Shown here one piece after another: positions 34,937-53,831 of a stretch of 64,000 nt of DNA. The position numbers and the translations under genes are program-made. The DNA comes from Paramacrobiotus metropolitanus (lineage: Eukaryota; Tardigrada; Eutardigrada; Parachela; Macrobiotidae). The stretch lies in contig NW_026570372.1 in NCBI RefSeq assembly GCF_019649055.1, positions 124,001-188,000 on the forward strand, read 5' to 3'. The notes under the pieces were generated by a model. It did not search any database. It saw only the letters and a program-made list of their open reading frames with translations, and was not told the origin of the DNA. The number at the start of each line of letters is the position of its first letter. Position 1 is the stretch's first letter.

Positions 34937-35403
34937 ATGAAGCCCATGAACGTTCACATCAGCTTCCCGGGTCCTCCTAGCCGTTCGCTTATCATCAAGA
35001 TCAACACACCCAATCTGTACCAGACATGCCGCCGCGAGGTGCAGAAGTTGTTGGGAAACGACAGCTTCCGATTGCTCTTTCACAGTAGGCGCGATTTGAC
35101 ATTGCGTCAGCCTAGTTTGTGGTTCTTAACCTTTTTGCTGTAATCATACAGCGACATACGAACAGAAAGAACATGTCATCGACTGCAAGTCGGACGAGGA
35201 TATCCACAAGCTGATGAGCTTCTGTGATCGGGCGTTCTTTCCGTTGACGATTAAGCCAGGTGACGGTGACGCCGCGGACGTCAGCAGTGAGAGTGAGGAT
35301 GACGATCGTGACCGCGAGCAGCAGGATGTGGCAGCGCAGACACTGGGAGTGGTTCATGCGTGCGGTGCGAATGTCGTTATCGTCGGTGGGATGACAGTTT
35401 CAG
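34937..35403 (+). CDS. Two 5' exons of an unidentified protein, possible PB1/ubiquitin-like fold
   Basis: Exons 34937-35084 and 35152-35403 join in phase 1. The second ends in phase 1 at a consensus GTGAGT donor, so more exons should follow. The first 85 residues (MNVHISFPGPPSRSLIIKIN, then LYQTCRREVQKLLGNDSFRL, then CKSDEDIHKLMSFC) have the length and strand-helix pattern of a PB1 or similar beta-grasp domain. An acidic SSESEDDDRDRE run follows. The next gene begins at 36812 on the same strand. Direct splicing to its first exon fails because that exon would need a phase-0 donor. These may be exons of the zinc-finger gene joined through an exon I missed, or a separate gene. Confidence 0.4.
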
Positions 35404-36811
35404 GTGAGTTTTGTTAATGATAGTACAGCTTGTACTATAGTCGTAACTCCTGAGTGTATAAGACATCCACCAAAGTTTGAAAACGGCCCAAAATTAGCCC
35501 AATCTGCAGCACAAGTTACGTAGTTGGCGCACGAGGTACGTAGTAGCCTAGTAGGTACCGAATCTCCAGCTCCAGTGCTTGTCAACAGCCTTCAATACGT
35601 CATTGACTATAATTTTCCTGTTTAATTATTGGTTGCGTTGTACATTACGCTGAAAACTGATAATAAACGAAAGGACGAAGGAAAGTAATTAATTCTGGGG
35701 AGTATTAACGATCAGACAGGGATGTAGGTGTCGTCGTCATATGAATTTGATTCGCTTGCTTAATTGAGTTCACTCTTCAAGCCGCTACTTATGTAGTTTC
35801 CAGTTATGCCGTGCATATGCATGCCGTGCCCCATTCTTTTTTGTAACGAATTTTCGTGCGCTTGAGCTCTTCTTGCTTTTAATTTGCTGTGTTGAGCGTA
35901 TTAAGGATTGCGTCAGACGTCAGTGTGCATTTTCGGAATTCGTAACTTGGGTGTGTCCGAATATGGGAAATCAACTGGTTTCGTGTTTGTGTACCGAAGA
36001 CTTTTCTTCTTCGAGTACCTACTTTGCAGTTTGCGGTCTGAAGTAGACGGTAGCACTATCACCGGGATTCGGGAATTAAATTATGTACAGCGATGCACCG
36101 AAAAAGGTTCAACCAGAAATGCGCCAGCAGACACAAAGTCTGGACGCAAAGTACGGTAGTTTGTGAGTGCCTACCCGCTACTCGAGGGCCGCTACTGTAT
36201 AGACCGTTTCCGCCTATTTCGGTCTGCGGAGCCGAGTCCGAATGCCAGCCAGTGATAAGTACACCTTTTAATTTAACCTGAGTTAATATACAAAACAGTT
36301 ACAGTATTATTTTTTGAATTATACTGTGTTTTAATTACTTTTTTCTTTCTTGCAAATAAATATGCGCTTCATAAGAAGCGGATTAACTTTAATCTTTGAG
36401 ATCGGTATGCCGTCTGCGATTGCGGCTGTCGCTAGGCTGCTGGCTGCCGTCGATTGTGCGCAGACCGTAACGCGATTCAGCCGGTTCATTGAACCGTGGT
36501 CGCTCGCGCTAGTCTGCTCCGCGGCTCCAACGGTTAACGCTTGTTTTGCAAGCATCAAGATCAGCAAGCTGCTGCTGCTGCACTTGTGACTTGGCGACGT
36601 ACCTTCAGTAGTTTTCTCTTTAACCAGGGCCTTGAGGCAGTTGTGGAATGCAGTCTGATTTCGATTTCTCCGATAAAATTATTATTGTTTCTGCTTGCAT
36701 TTCATTCTTCCGATCCGCATGATTTTGCTCGGCATTCTTCTGAAGATCGCGTGTGTGTCGACTGTCGAGTAGTCTCAGTGTTTGCATTGCTTTCGGCGAC
36801 GCACACAGACC
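35404..36811 (+). other. Intron or intergenic space before the zinc-finger gene
   Basis: 1.4 kb with no supported exon. The frame 36350-36589 and its opposite-strand shadow are tentative only. A GCTGCTGCTGCTGC run lies near 36570. Confidence 0.4.
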
Positions 36812-39800
36812 ATGTCGAAGATAAACTTCAAAATGCCCGTTCCTCCGCTGCATGCCAAGGGCTCCATCATATGCAGTCGCAATAGCAGCGGCACCAAGCT
36901 TGTTAGCCAGCCCACGGATGCCATGCAGGCCGCGGAGATCGCTCGACAGCGCATCCAAGCCCGCTCCCTGTCCATGGCCGTGCCTGCCTACCGACCCTCC
37001 ACCTCCAATCTGTACACGGCCCGCGCTGCCTCTCCGCCGCGGGCACGCGAACGGGAGACCTACGCTGCACCAGGTAAGGAGGAGGGGGTGCAAGAGCTCT
37101 TGAAGATTCTCAGTTCTCAGGTGGCATCGATGTGGGATGTCAGCGCGCAGCGTTTGCAACCTCTGCATGGAATTGGAAAGTCTGCGATGGAGTTTTGCAG
37201 TTTATTTTTCTTGCCATATGCAGAGGCTTTATTCTTTCGCAAGTGTTATTTCGATTTTTTAAAAATTATTTTATTGAATTTCAGTGTTGAAGCATTTTGA
37301 AATATGCATAGAGCGCATGACAGTCGTCTTTTTTAGGTTTAATCACTTTAATGATGATTTTATAATTTTTATTTAATGATTTATCATTAGAGTGATTAGA
37401 CATTATGATTACTCCGGTAGTCTGTGTTTTGCTTCCAGCAGCTTTGAATTTTGGCGCACCACCAGAAGCTTGATGTTATTGTATGCTTTCAGTCTTTTTT
37501 TTCTGTTATCGCGTGGCATAGATTTAGGTTTTTCGAAACTAGTTTAATTTGGCAAAGCCTTAAGGTTCGTTATGTGAATGTGAACAGCTTGATCAGCTTG
37601 AAATCTAATTTTTGTCCTGAGTGAATCACGATAAATAATAAGATATATAAGCGCCCCTTTGTTTTTTGTTGATTTGTCAGGTTTGCGTAGTAAATTTTTT
37701 CCTAAACTCTTCGATACTTTTCTGCATTCAGTTGGAGCGCTGAACCGAAACAGCAGAAAATGTGGAATGTACTTGAACATTTTGTTGCTGGTCTAATCTG
37801 TGTTTACCTAGTTTTGGTCTGTTTGTGCTGGCAGCTGGAGGTTTGCTGCTTTCCGTGCTTTGTATTTTATCACAGGATGTGGTTAAGGGTTACTGCACAG
37901 TGCAGTCAGACATTTGTGTGTCGACTGCCGATGCTGTCGTGTGGCCTACTTTTCTTTTCTGCGTGCATTTGACGGTATCGCACCGTGAATGTGGGCGCCC
38001 GAGTGATGCTGATTGTGCGTTTTTGCTCTCTTGTGGCTGCGGGCACAATTAGGGTGCGCCGGCTGTTGCCAGGAAGACAAATACCTTCAGGATCAGAATA
38101 AAACCGGCAAAATATTATTGTGCTATCGTATTAGTTTAGGCGTGGTTTGGTGGAGATGCAATTTTTTCACCGCAATCTTTATTGCCATTTTGATGACAAA
38201 CTGAAAACATACAAGCGTCTAAGTACTTAGCCGGTAGTATATACGATTAGAACCATTAAAGCTAATTGGAAAGGTGTGTTTTTGCAGTGCCACCTCAGTT
38301 GACAAGCACGGTGAACCAGATATGGAACGCCATCAATCTGATGTTGCCCAAGGGCAGCGAGGACGATGTCCTGCGTGCCCTCATGGAACAGATTGCCGAG
38401 CGTCTGCATGTCAATCTAGACCTGGATCTCAGCGGACCCCAGTGCTCCGGCAGCTCCTCATCCGATGAAATCCCGCTGCCGCACCGTCTGTTGGTGGGGA
38501 ATCGCACAGGTCAGTGCCCGCTTCGTTGCACAAGAGAATTGTTAAATCGACGGCGTTTTTGCTTGTAGAAGTCAACGGATATTACGATCATGATCAGAGT
38601 CCACCGCGCAATCGCATTTCCGACACGCTGGGTGCTGTGGGTGTGCAGCCGCGGATTCGCCTGCTGGACAGTGTTCCCAAACCACGTACGTTTCACGGTT
38701 GTCGAATGCCGCAGCACAATACGACTATTTTGTAACGAGTTATTGTATTCCAAAGCTGTGCATCAGCGCGCTCGCTGTAAATATAACAACTGTTAGGACA
38801 ATAATTTATTGAATTTATTCACAGGCGCTGCTGTTCAGACGAATCACTGGCGACAGCCTTTCCGTCGTGAACCGTCGGAGGACAGTGACTACGTTCCGGG
38901 CCGTCCGCATCGCTTCACGGCGCCAAAACAGCGCAAACGCATGCAGGTGAACCATCGTCAGTCGGCGGCGCGCGGCATCACCTTGGCCGTACCCAGCCAG
39001 TTGCATCGCGCCCCACCCATCCGTCGCCGCAGTGTCAAGCAGGAGGGCAATCTCAACGAGCCCATCCAGCTGCGGGATGCCGAAAACCGTATTTCCGGGT
39101 ATCAGTGCCCTCGGTGTCCGCAGAGTAAGAAGCTGCGGAAGGATGTGGTGACGCATATTCCCGGGCATGGCGCGATGGGCAAGTTTAGCTGCAATGAATG
39201 CGATTTTGCCACGGATTCCAAACAGATTTTCAACTGGCACTTCAAGGCCCATTTGAAACTGTCGCAGGAACCCACACCAGAGCGTCAGTGGAACGGGCGT
39301 CCATCGCTGCCCACAAATCGAGCCGCTGCGCGCAATTTATCTGCTGCAGGTAAGGGTGATCAACAGCTACGTTATTTTACAGTGTAAACAGAGTTCCAGT
39401 TCATGCACGGCATCAAATTGTTTCCACAGTAAATCGTTGGTTTGAGGCTCTGTTAATAACGCGTATTTTGTGTCTAACAGACGACATATTTTCCAATCCG
39501 GGCAGTCCCGCTCCAGCCGCCGCCGCCGCTTCCACGGGTTTGGCCTGCGTGATCTCCAGTTGTCATTTCCGTGGCACTGACTGCAAAGCCATCGCGGAGC
39601 ATATGAGTCGTGAGCACCACTTTTACAGTGACCGGACGGCAGTGCCGAAGAGAATCCCACTCAAGTCCACACGCCACCTGCTGGGACGCGCCCGCACGAC
39701 CCTGGGCCCGGAAGGCCTCCAGACCCAAGAGTTCCAGTGCCCCGAATGCCCGGAGGCGTTCGCGTTCAAGACCCACTTGGTGTTGCACCGTCGCCACCGC

Positions 39801-40579
39801 CACCCGCAGCCCAACCGCCGGGGCGGACGGCGACCGGCGGCCCACCGGGTAGACGTGGACGCAGCCGTGGCCCCGGCGCCCACGGTGGGCATCGTTAAGA
39901 AGGTTGTTAAGCGTAAATTGCCAAAGGCTTCATCGCGTCGTAAACGCCGTGCGGCCGCCCGCAAAGCCGTGCAGACACGTAGTGCGAAAACCACGCCGAA
40001 GCGCGCCGGGGCGGAGGGGGGTGAGGTCCCGGAGGAGGGCGTAGAGGAGGCCGAGGATACGACCCCGTCGGGACCGTGGCAGCGCGCGTCGGTCATTGTC
40101 TCCATGCCGGAATATGTGGAGAACCAGGTGTCGGCAGCGTCGTCCACATCCAGCCTACCGAATGGGAACCCTGTGACGGTGCAGCAAGGGACGCCGAAGA
40201 ACCGCGGGGGCCGTAAGCGCAAGATCCCGGCAGAAGTGGAGGGCGATTTCCCGCCGCCGTTAGATATGGCTGCGTTGGAGCAGAATGGAAATGGATGGGC
40301 GGGTCATGAGCGAACGTCAGTGGCGCCGGTTGACGTAGAATACGAATCGGCGCCTGGCTTCGAGTATGTACAGGAAAACATTTTTTACTTAATTTCTTAT
40401 TACTGTAACCTTAAAAATTTTGAAGATGCTCTTATATGTATTTCATGCAGCTTGTGTCAATACAATTAGCATTACACTAATAGTTAATGCGTTTGCAGGG
40501 TTCCCGTTACCGTTTAAGCCGTTTAAACTCATACCGGAAACGACGACTCAAGTCCGTGGATGTTTTGTTAACACTTTAA
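36812..40579 (+). CDS. C2H2 zinc-finger protein, 6 exons
   Basis: Exons 36812-37073, 38288-38509, 38569-38685, 38825-39349, 39481-40367 and 40499-40579 close exactly and give 697 aa. ATG 36812 has good context (GACCATGT). The N-terminal half is low-complexity, with a Ser-rich acidic patch (SGSSSSDEIP). Zinc-finger pairs follow: a CPRC finger in the QCPRCPQSKKL region, then FSCNECDFAT...HFKAH, a CX4C finger in the CVISSCHFRG region ending HMSREH, and FQCPECPEAF...HRRHRH. Next come Arg/Lys-rich basic clusters (RKRRAAARKA) and another GGRKRK motif, probable nuclear localisation signals. Likely a nuclear DNA- or RNA-binding protein; no orthologue recognised. If the last intron is not removed, exon 5 reads on to a stop at 40467-40469. 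Confidence 0.7.
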
Positions 40580-43500
40580 GGAAGCCACCTTCCTCGTTGT
40601 ACAGTATTGGTTTGTTTCCTTGTTTTCTCACTCTGCGTTTTTCTGCCCTAGCTAATGCAGTTCTTCGTTCTGGCATGAATTCCGTTTCCCTTTATTTTGT
40701 TGTTTTGATTTCTCGTCTCCAAATTAACTCAGGCTGCCGATATGTATGCTGATTGCCCCCTCATCAGCGCTTTGGCAGGGATTCTCACAGCTTTAACTTA
40801 TTATTTATTCTTCGCTGGTGGGAAATAGTTCTTCCTGTTTATGATTACTTAGCGTTTACAATGGTTTCCTGTTTTGAGAGCTTGAAGAAAGGGAATGAAT
40901 GTGTAAGTTTACTTTCGGGTCTCTGTTTTATGCACCGCTGCAGTCTGCACTAATGTACTTATTTTTATATGCCTCGTATTATCCCAGTAAACTCACTATT
41001 GCAAGATGGATGATTATCCTGTGCCCGATATTTAGCCATGATATGATACTCAAGACGTCGTTTGTTTTTGGCTCCACTAGGCCATCAGATCATCATGCAA
41101 GAGCTCGCCGTAAATAAAAACTCGAATTTTCGAAACCTGAATTGCCCTGCCGCGACAGCCTGTAAATCTGGATAATTTATATTGATGAAAAAGCATTCCT
41201 GCAGTAGAGCGATCAATAACTGATCATGCTGCTGTAGGTGTGCAGTCGTGGTGTCAAGATTCACAAGGGTCACAATTAATCCATTCGTAATCCTATACTC
41301 AAAAATTTGCGGCCTGCAGACTTCCGGTGAGGAAGTTGATGGCGCATCTTGTCTGGGTGCTTAGCTATAGGTAACTTGTCCAAATTTATAATGTTCAATG
41401 TTCACTCGCTTTAGTCGCGAGTCATGACACCTTGAATTACAGCTACGGTTACCACATTCACTTCAGTGCTCGACTGCTCGTATTAATAATTGGCATATTA
41501 TTATAACTTTTTTTGGTCTAATCAAATTAATTGTAGGTAAATTGTGAAGTAGAAAATCGCGGAATTAATTACGAGCGGGTATTACGTACGGACCGGCGCC
41601 GTTATCAATAATTTTGTGGGTATTACAACAGAGTGTTAATTTTTTACAAGTACTTACTTTTTAGCAGTCTTACCGGCTAAATCTGCTATCTACATAGAAA
41701 TCTAGTAGAACTATACAGTACCTCGCAAAGCCATTTTATTCCGTAGCAACAAGATCTTTTCTATACTTCCAATATTAAATATTCAGATTAACACGGCAAA
41801 GTTGTTGTAATTGAATTATTCACATTAACATAGGTTAAAGCAAAATTAAGCAATTCATCACATACACTTCGTCCAGTCTCTTACCGATACAAAACGTTTC
41901 CGAAACACAAGCAGCGTTACCTCGCATTTAAGCAACACTGATTCTCTGCTTCAGAAACTGAGTTGACCGTTTCTCCTGTGCCCTCTCAAAAAGCATGTTA
42001 CCGAGGGTAGACATCTTAGTAATCTTACATTTCGACTCTTTACTCCGCACACCAATTGTCTCAAAAACCAAAGCAGAGAAACTGAAATTGTCGCGTAAAT
42101 ATCCGGCTAGTAGGCACCTTATTAAATTGTACTGACGAAGGTGCCGGTTGAAGTTGCATCGGCGCACAGTCAACCCCCCTCAGTAAGCGACTGCCATAAT
42201 GTGCGACACTTCCGGTCCGCCGCGTCTATTGGGCTTTACGCTTGAGCGACTTTTTGTATGCAAATTTGGTGCGCTGGCATAAGTTGGCAACTTGGCAGGT
42301 GGCGGTGCCACTCACCACGACACCAAAAAATTTCTCTTGAAAACTGAAAATATCACGATATCTGCGTCTTCCGCATTTCGTAGTTTTCCATTTTCGCTCT
42401 TCTGTACCGTTACTTGTTTTAGTTTAACGAAAGTTTTTTGTATGTGATAAACATTTCAATTTGGTTTGGTCGTTTGGTGTGATATCGCTCTTTCTGTGAC
42501 ATTTTTAGCTTTATTACGATTCCTCAAGATTTTACGACGGATCATCGAGAAACGCTGCAACCTGATCGCTAGCATCCCGATTGCTTATCATTTCTAGGTA
42601 CTCCGTAGACATTAGATGTGAAGTTAAGGAGTTATCTTTTTGTGTTAGTTTAAGAGGTGTTTTTTGTTTTAAAACTTAAAACTTAAAGTGATATTGCTTG
42701 ACGCTCGTCAGAGTGAGTTGGTGCGTAGCATACTGCGTGTTTTCACTGTTTTGCATAAGAAACGAACAGTAAGCTTGTAATCAGTAATCATTAAATCATA
42801 TTTAAATCAGTTAATGCCTTAAATAGCTAAATGACAACCGGGAACCTAAATTGGCAACTGTTGCTAATGCGTTGGATCCCAGTGCTAGTGGAGCAAACGA
42901 AATGTGTGAAATTATAAACAGTTGTGGTTTCTCGTGCTGACTGGCTTCCAGCTTGTGCAGATATCGCAAAAATTGTGTGGTTCTGTAATACTTACTTTCC
43001 TGACTCCTGTTTTACACATTTTCAGTATTTTCTCTGTCAGTATTTTTTATTTTCAAATATTTTTATTTTTAATTACCTCTGCGGTGCCAGTGTAATCGTA
43101 GCATTTCATAGTAGAATATCGGCCAAGGATCGCTTCTCCAGTACAGTCACACGAGTACGTAATAAATACATATCAAATTTTATAATTTACGAGAAAGTCT
43201 GGATGTGTCTGTGTGTTGTTTTGTTGGCTCCTGCTGATCGAAGATCGAGATAATCCTGATCCGCGTGAGTTTTCTACTATCATTATTATTATTGTAAATA
43301 ATAGATTATAGTCGAAAATGAAATTGTGGCTACGACGGTGAGCTGAGTATTAAAAATTTTATGTTCGCCCAATATCCAAATATTCACGCAATGCTTACAT
43401 TATCTATAACTCTAGCAGAAATAATGTAGTTAATAGTAGCGTTAATTAAAACAATATTATAATATTTTGTAATTCCATCAGTTGATATTGAAAATTTGCT

Positions 43501-44372
43501 TAACCAATTTGATCTTGAGAGCATTTACTGTATCAGTTCTTAAAGCATGTGCCGTTTTGTTGATGTTATGAAAAATTGTAGTGTGTAGTTTATTTTGTTA
43601 GTCAGTGCTTTTGCTGCCGGAACAGCATTGTGCTTTATTGTTTATTTCTCGGTTTCCGCTGATGTTTCTCTAACTACGTATTATTTATGTAAATAAAAAA
43701 TATTGCAGCGGCTATCAGATGTGTAAAGCGTACAGTGTACGCTTACACATTAAATTTTCTTGTCATTTTTAATTTCGACGGTGTGGCTCGAATAAATTAT
43801 TTTTCTCCTGTCTTCAGACTTCTGTTATGTATGGGGTATAACTGTATAAAGTTATAAGTGTATTTACCAGAAATTTTCATTGTGTACAAGAACTACTTGT
43901 ACTGCACTGTAATTTCGTAAGTTTTGACTTGTCTCTGCCTTCTGCAACAGGTTTCCATGATGGTGTGGTGGGAAAACGCATACGCACTGCATTGTGTACT
44001 TTTGTGCACTTCCGCATTGCGTCTGTTTGCCAGTTGCGGTAACATTTTGGCCAGACTAACCGGTCTACTTTTCAGTACCAGTTCAAATCTGGGCTACCAA
44101 AGAACAAAACTCACTGGTCAAAGTAATAAGCGAAAACCGGAGAAAGTGCTCATAATTTCGGCTTTTCCGACGTTTATCAGCCAGTTACATCGATCGTGAA
44201 CTTTTTCGGTCAGGTTAAATCGGTCTTGCAGAGGCAGTTCATGCTTTTTGCGTAAACGTTAACTGGATTAGTGAACTTTTGTTTCATAAGAGAGCGGAAA
44301 TTCTTGGTAGCACACTGAGCGGTACTTTGGAACTTTTCACCTTGACATTTCTGATTTTCCCATGTTTTTATA
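40580..44372. other. Intergenic region, no gene supported
   Basis: About 3.8 kb AT-rich. Frames on either strand (40420-40953, 41928-42173, 42924-43253, 43924-44199) show no family resemblance. The right part should contain the promoter and untranslated exons of the nucleotidase. Confidence 0.45.
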
Positions 44373-44486
44373 ATGGACAGATTTTTTAATGATCCCGCGC
44401 TGTATGATCTTCCACCCACTTTCAGACGGTATTCATTCTCAAAGGAACTGCATAAAAATAAAATTATCCATAATGATTTCAAACGG
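44373..44486 (+). CDS. Possible alternative first coding exon of the NT5C2-like gene
   Basis: ATG 44373 opens a 38-codon frame (LPPTFRRYSFSKELHKNK) to a GTATCG donor in phase 0. An acceptor at 45638 is also in phase 0 and reads 13 codons in frame into ATG 45678, which would extend the nucleotidase N-terminus by 51 residues. The donor is weak and the frame also continues past it, so this is a proposal only. Confidence 0.3.
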
Positions 44487-45677
44487 GTATCGTCGTCGGG
44501 ATCGGATATGGATGGAACCGATTGGTATGAATTGAATGAAAATGCGAGTGAAATTCTTTATTTTTACTGTTGAATAATTCTACTGCAGACTACTTATAAG
44601 CCGACACGATTTAATGATTTGCATATTGGATAGATAATGCTAATTTTGCATTTAATACAGTGATGCATATTTTTGTAATTTGGTAATATTTTATAGATAT
44701 CGAATAAATATTCCCATTTTACAGAGGAACAAATTAGTATGTTTCAGATATTAAATTTGAAAACATATTTCAACGGTTCTGATAAAATAAAATTTAGAAA
44801 CAAGAATCTGAAGCATTCGTCGAATATTGGGAGCTTATGCCGTTTGTTTTTATCTTGTATTCTTTAGAGATTTAAAATGCTGGATCACCTGAAAAAACAC
44901 TCGTGGTTACTGTTGCTTTTTTCTTTGTTGGAAGCCGTATCAAAAAGCAAAAAAAGCGCTGAATCGATCGGATAGTGTTTTTGTTGCAAATGAATTAGCG
45001 AAAATGAATAGGATTTGTTGGTCCTGAAAAATCAGAAAAACTGCAACACCCACAGTTTGCCTTGTTCCACTTGTGCGAGTCCGCTAATTTCACGTACAAA
45101 ACGAGAGTGCTCTCGTAGTGCTTTTTCCACTTCGTTAAACCGGGAGAATCGCGCGTTTCCCGTGTTCTTCCTGGGTTGCGTTTGCCGGTGCGGTGATGCC
45201 TGTAAATGATTTGCGGGCATGAAATGTGATTTCTGAGTGGTGTACGCCCTCCGCTAATGAAGCGGAAGTGCAGTATTTTGCCCCGCGGTTTTTATCTTAT
45301 CTCCCACATTAAAATTTCCATATTTCCCCTTGCATAACCGGTGATAAAATTCAAGGTTTCCGGTGAATGAATGTTGCGAAGTGAATGCGCTGTTGATTGG
45401 CGCACACGTTTTTGACTCAGCACACCGTGCCTGTGGAACCGTGGGATACCTAATTTGTTTGAAAAAACGGTTGACAAAATTGCCCATAAATATTGATCTC
45501 TGTTTTCTTGAACGGCGGTTAATTTTAATCGAAATGCCGGCAACTGCAGCATTTGTTTAACTTGAAACTCGGGAGTAGTTTGTATTGGATTATAAATTGA
45601 TTGGCTTGTAGCGGACAGTAAGCATATTGATTAAGCAGTTTGATGCGGGACGGCAAAAAAACACGGCTGCCGCATCC

Positions 45678-52604
<6,927 letters not shown>

Positions 52605-52810
52605 CGGCGCCCACCGGCGCCAGTCCGCAGCAGTCGGGGGCGGTGCGGCGCGCCTATCCCGAGACACCGGCGGAATTCACCCAGACCATCGACGTGTACG
52701 ACGACGAGGACGCCAGTGAGCCGCACAGTGGCGGACGTACGACGGGCGGCAGTGTGGAGGAGCTGGATGAGGGACAGCAGTCGCCGGTGTCGTCGGCCGG
52801 TGTGCCGTAA
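52605..52810 (+). CDS. Possible alternative acidic C-terminus of the NT5C2-like protein
   Basis: After the TAG at 52602-52604, another frame stays open to TAA at 52808-52810. It encodes an acidic tail (TIDVYDDEDASEPHSG, then SVEELDEGQQSPVSS). The vertebrate enzyme also ends in an acidic stretch. A 62-base intron from GTCTGG (about 52540) to AAGCAG (52601) would join the frames in phase 1. A single-base indel would do the same. Confidence 0.4.
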
Positions 52811-53042
52811 CGGGGCCATGGCATTTTTGACGTGGTTGCTTTTGGCCTTTGGATTTCTTTCGACAGAATGTTTGTAACTGACACACACTTTCTTTGGATA
52901 CTCTCTTTCGCGGTTTCTTTTACTGAAGGGTGATAGAGATGTTTTTGGGTCTTCTGTGAATAATACGTACGGTTTTCCATTGGTCTTCATGCAGTTACGG
53001 AGTGTTATATTTTCGACGCGTTGTCTTTAGTTTAAAGGTACC

Positions 53043-53048
53043 GAATAA
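53043..53048 (+). terminator. Candidate polyadenylation signal of the NT5C2-like gene
   Basis: AATAAA in ACCGAATAAAAAATGG, about 230 bases past the acidic-tail stop. Confidence 0.5.
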
Positions 53049-53831
53049 AAAATGGACATTGTAATTTGAGGGACAAGAAAGGATTTCTGTTTTTATGCTG
53101 ACACGTTTATAAAATATTTTTGACTGAATTATAATTGGTTAAATGAATGCAACACTGCAAAACCCATAAGCAGTTTGCTTAGTATTTCTGTTTTATTCTG
53201 GATCGTTTTTAAAATATCCTTGTTTTTAAAATTTGGGGTAAAATGAATACCGCGCCGCAAGACACAAAAGCTGCTCGTTGACGTTATTCTGTTCCGTATA
53301 ATTTAACCGGCAGTTCAACTGCTTTGGTTGAATCTGGTGCTTATCATAGAACAGTTTAGATAAGTATGTACATAGTTCCTGCGAATCCGCAATAATTCCG
53401 CGAAATTAATATTATGTTCTAATTCTCTTACAAGTCGCACAATCTTGTGTTGATTCTGCACTTTTGGTTATCTGCCGCTGCTGATGAGTGTAAGAAACCA
53501 CAAAACTACTGGTTGGTCGGGTTTTCATTAAATTCCAGTTTAACCGATATGTTGGTTAGCACTGTGACGATAATTTGTTCGCGTCCATTAAGGCCCTGCA
53601 GCGATTTATAATGGTTATCAAAATTGGACTTGAGATCACTGATTAATTATTTATCTCAGACAATGCCGACTATGCAGTTTATCGTCATGCTGACACCACT
53701 ACACTTGTCGCTGTGTAAACTTCGGACTGCTTTACTGCAGTCTTTAAGATCGCTGAAAAGGTATACTTCAGGGGGAAAAGTGCCTGTTTTTCCATCTCAC
53801 AGATATGTTTCTTGCGTAGCCACTGACCACC
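53049..53831. other. Intergenic, sulfatase A promoter side
   Basis: About 780 bp without coding evidence. The frame 53624-53878 runs into the first sulfatase exon in a different phase and is a shadow. Confidence 0.5.

Noticed and set aside
36350-36885. Frames before the zinc-finger gene, with a GCTGCT run
   Set aside because: No phase connects them to either the 35403 donor or the 36812 exon; low-complexity composition.
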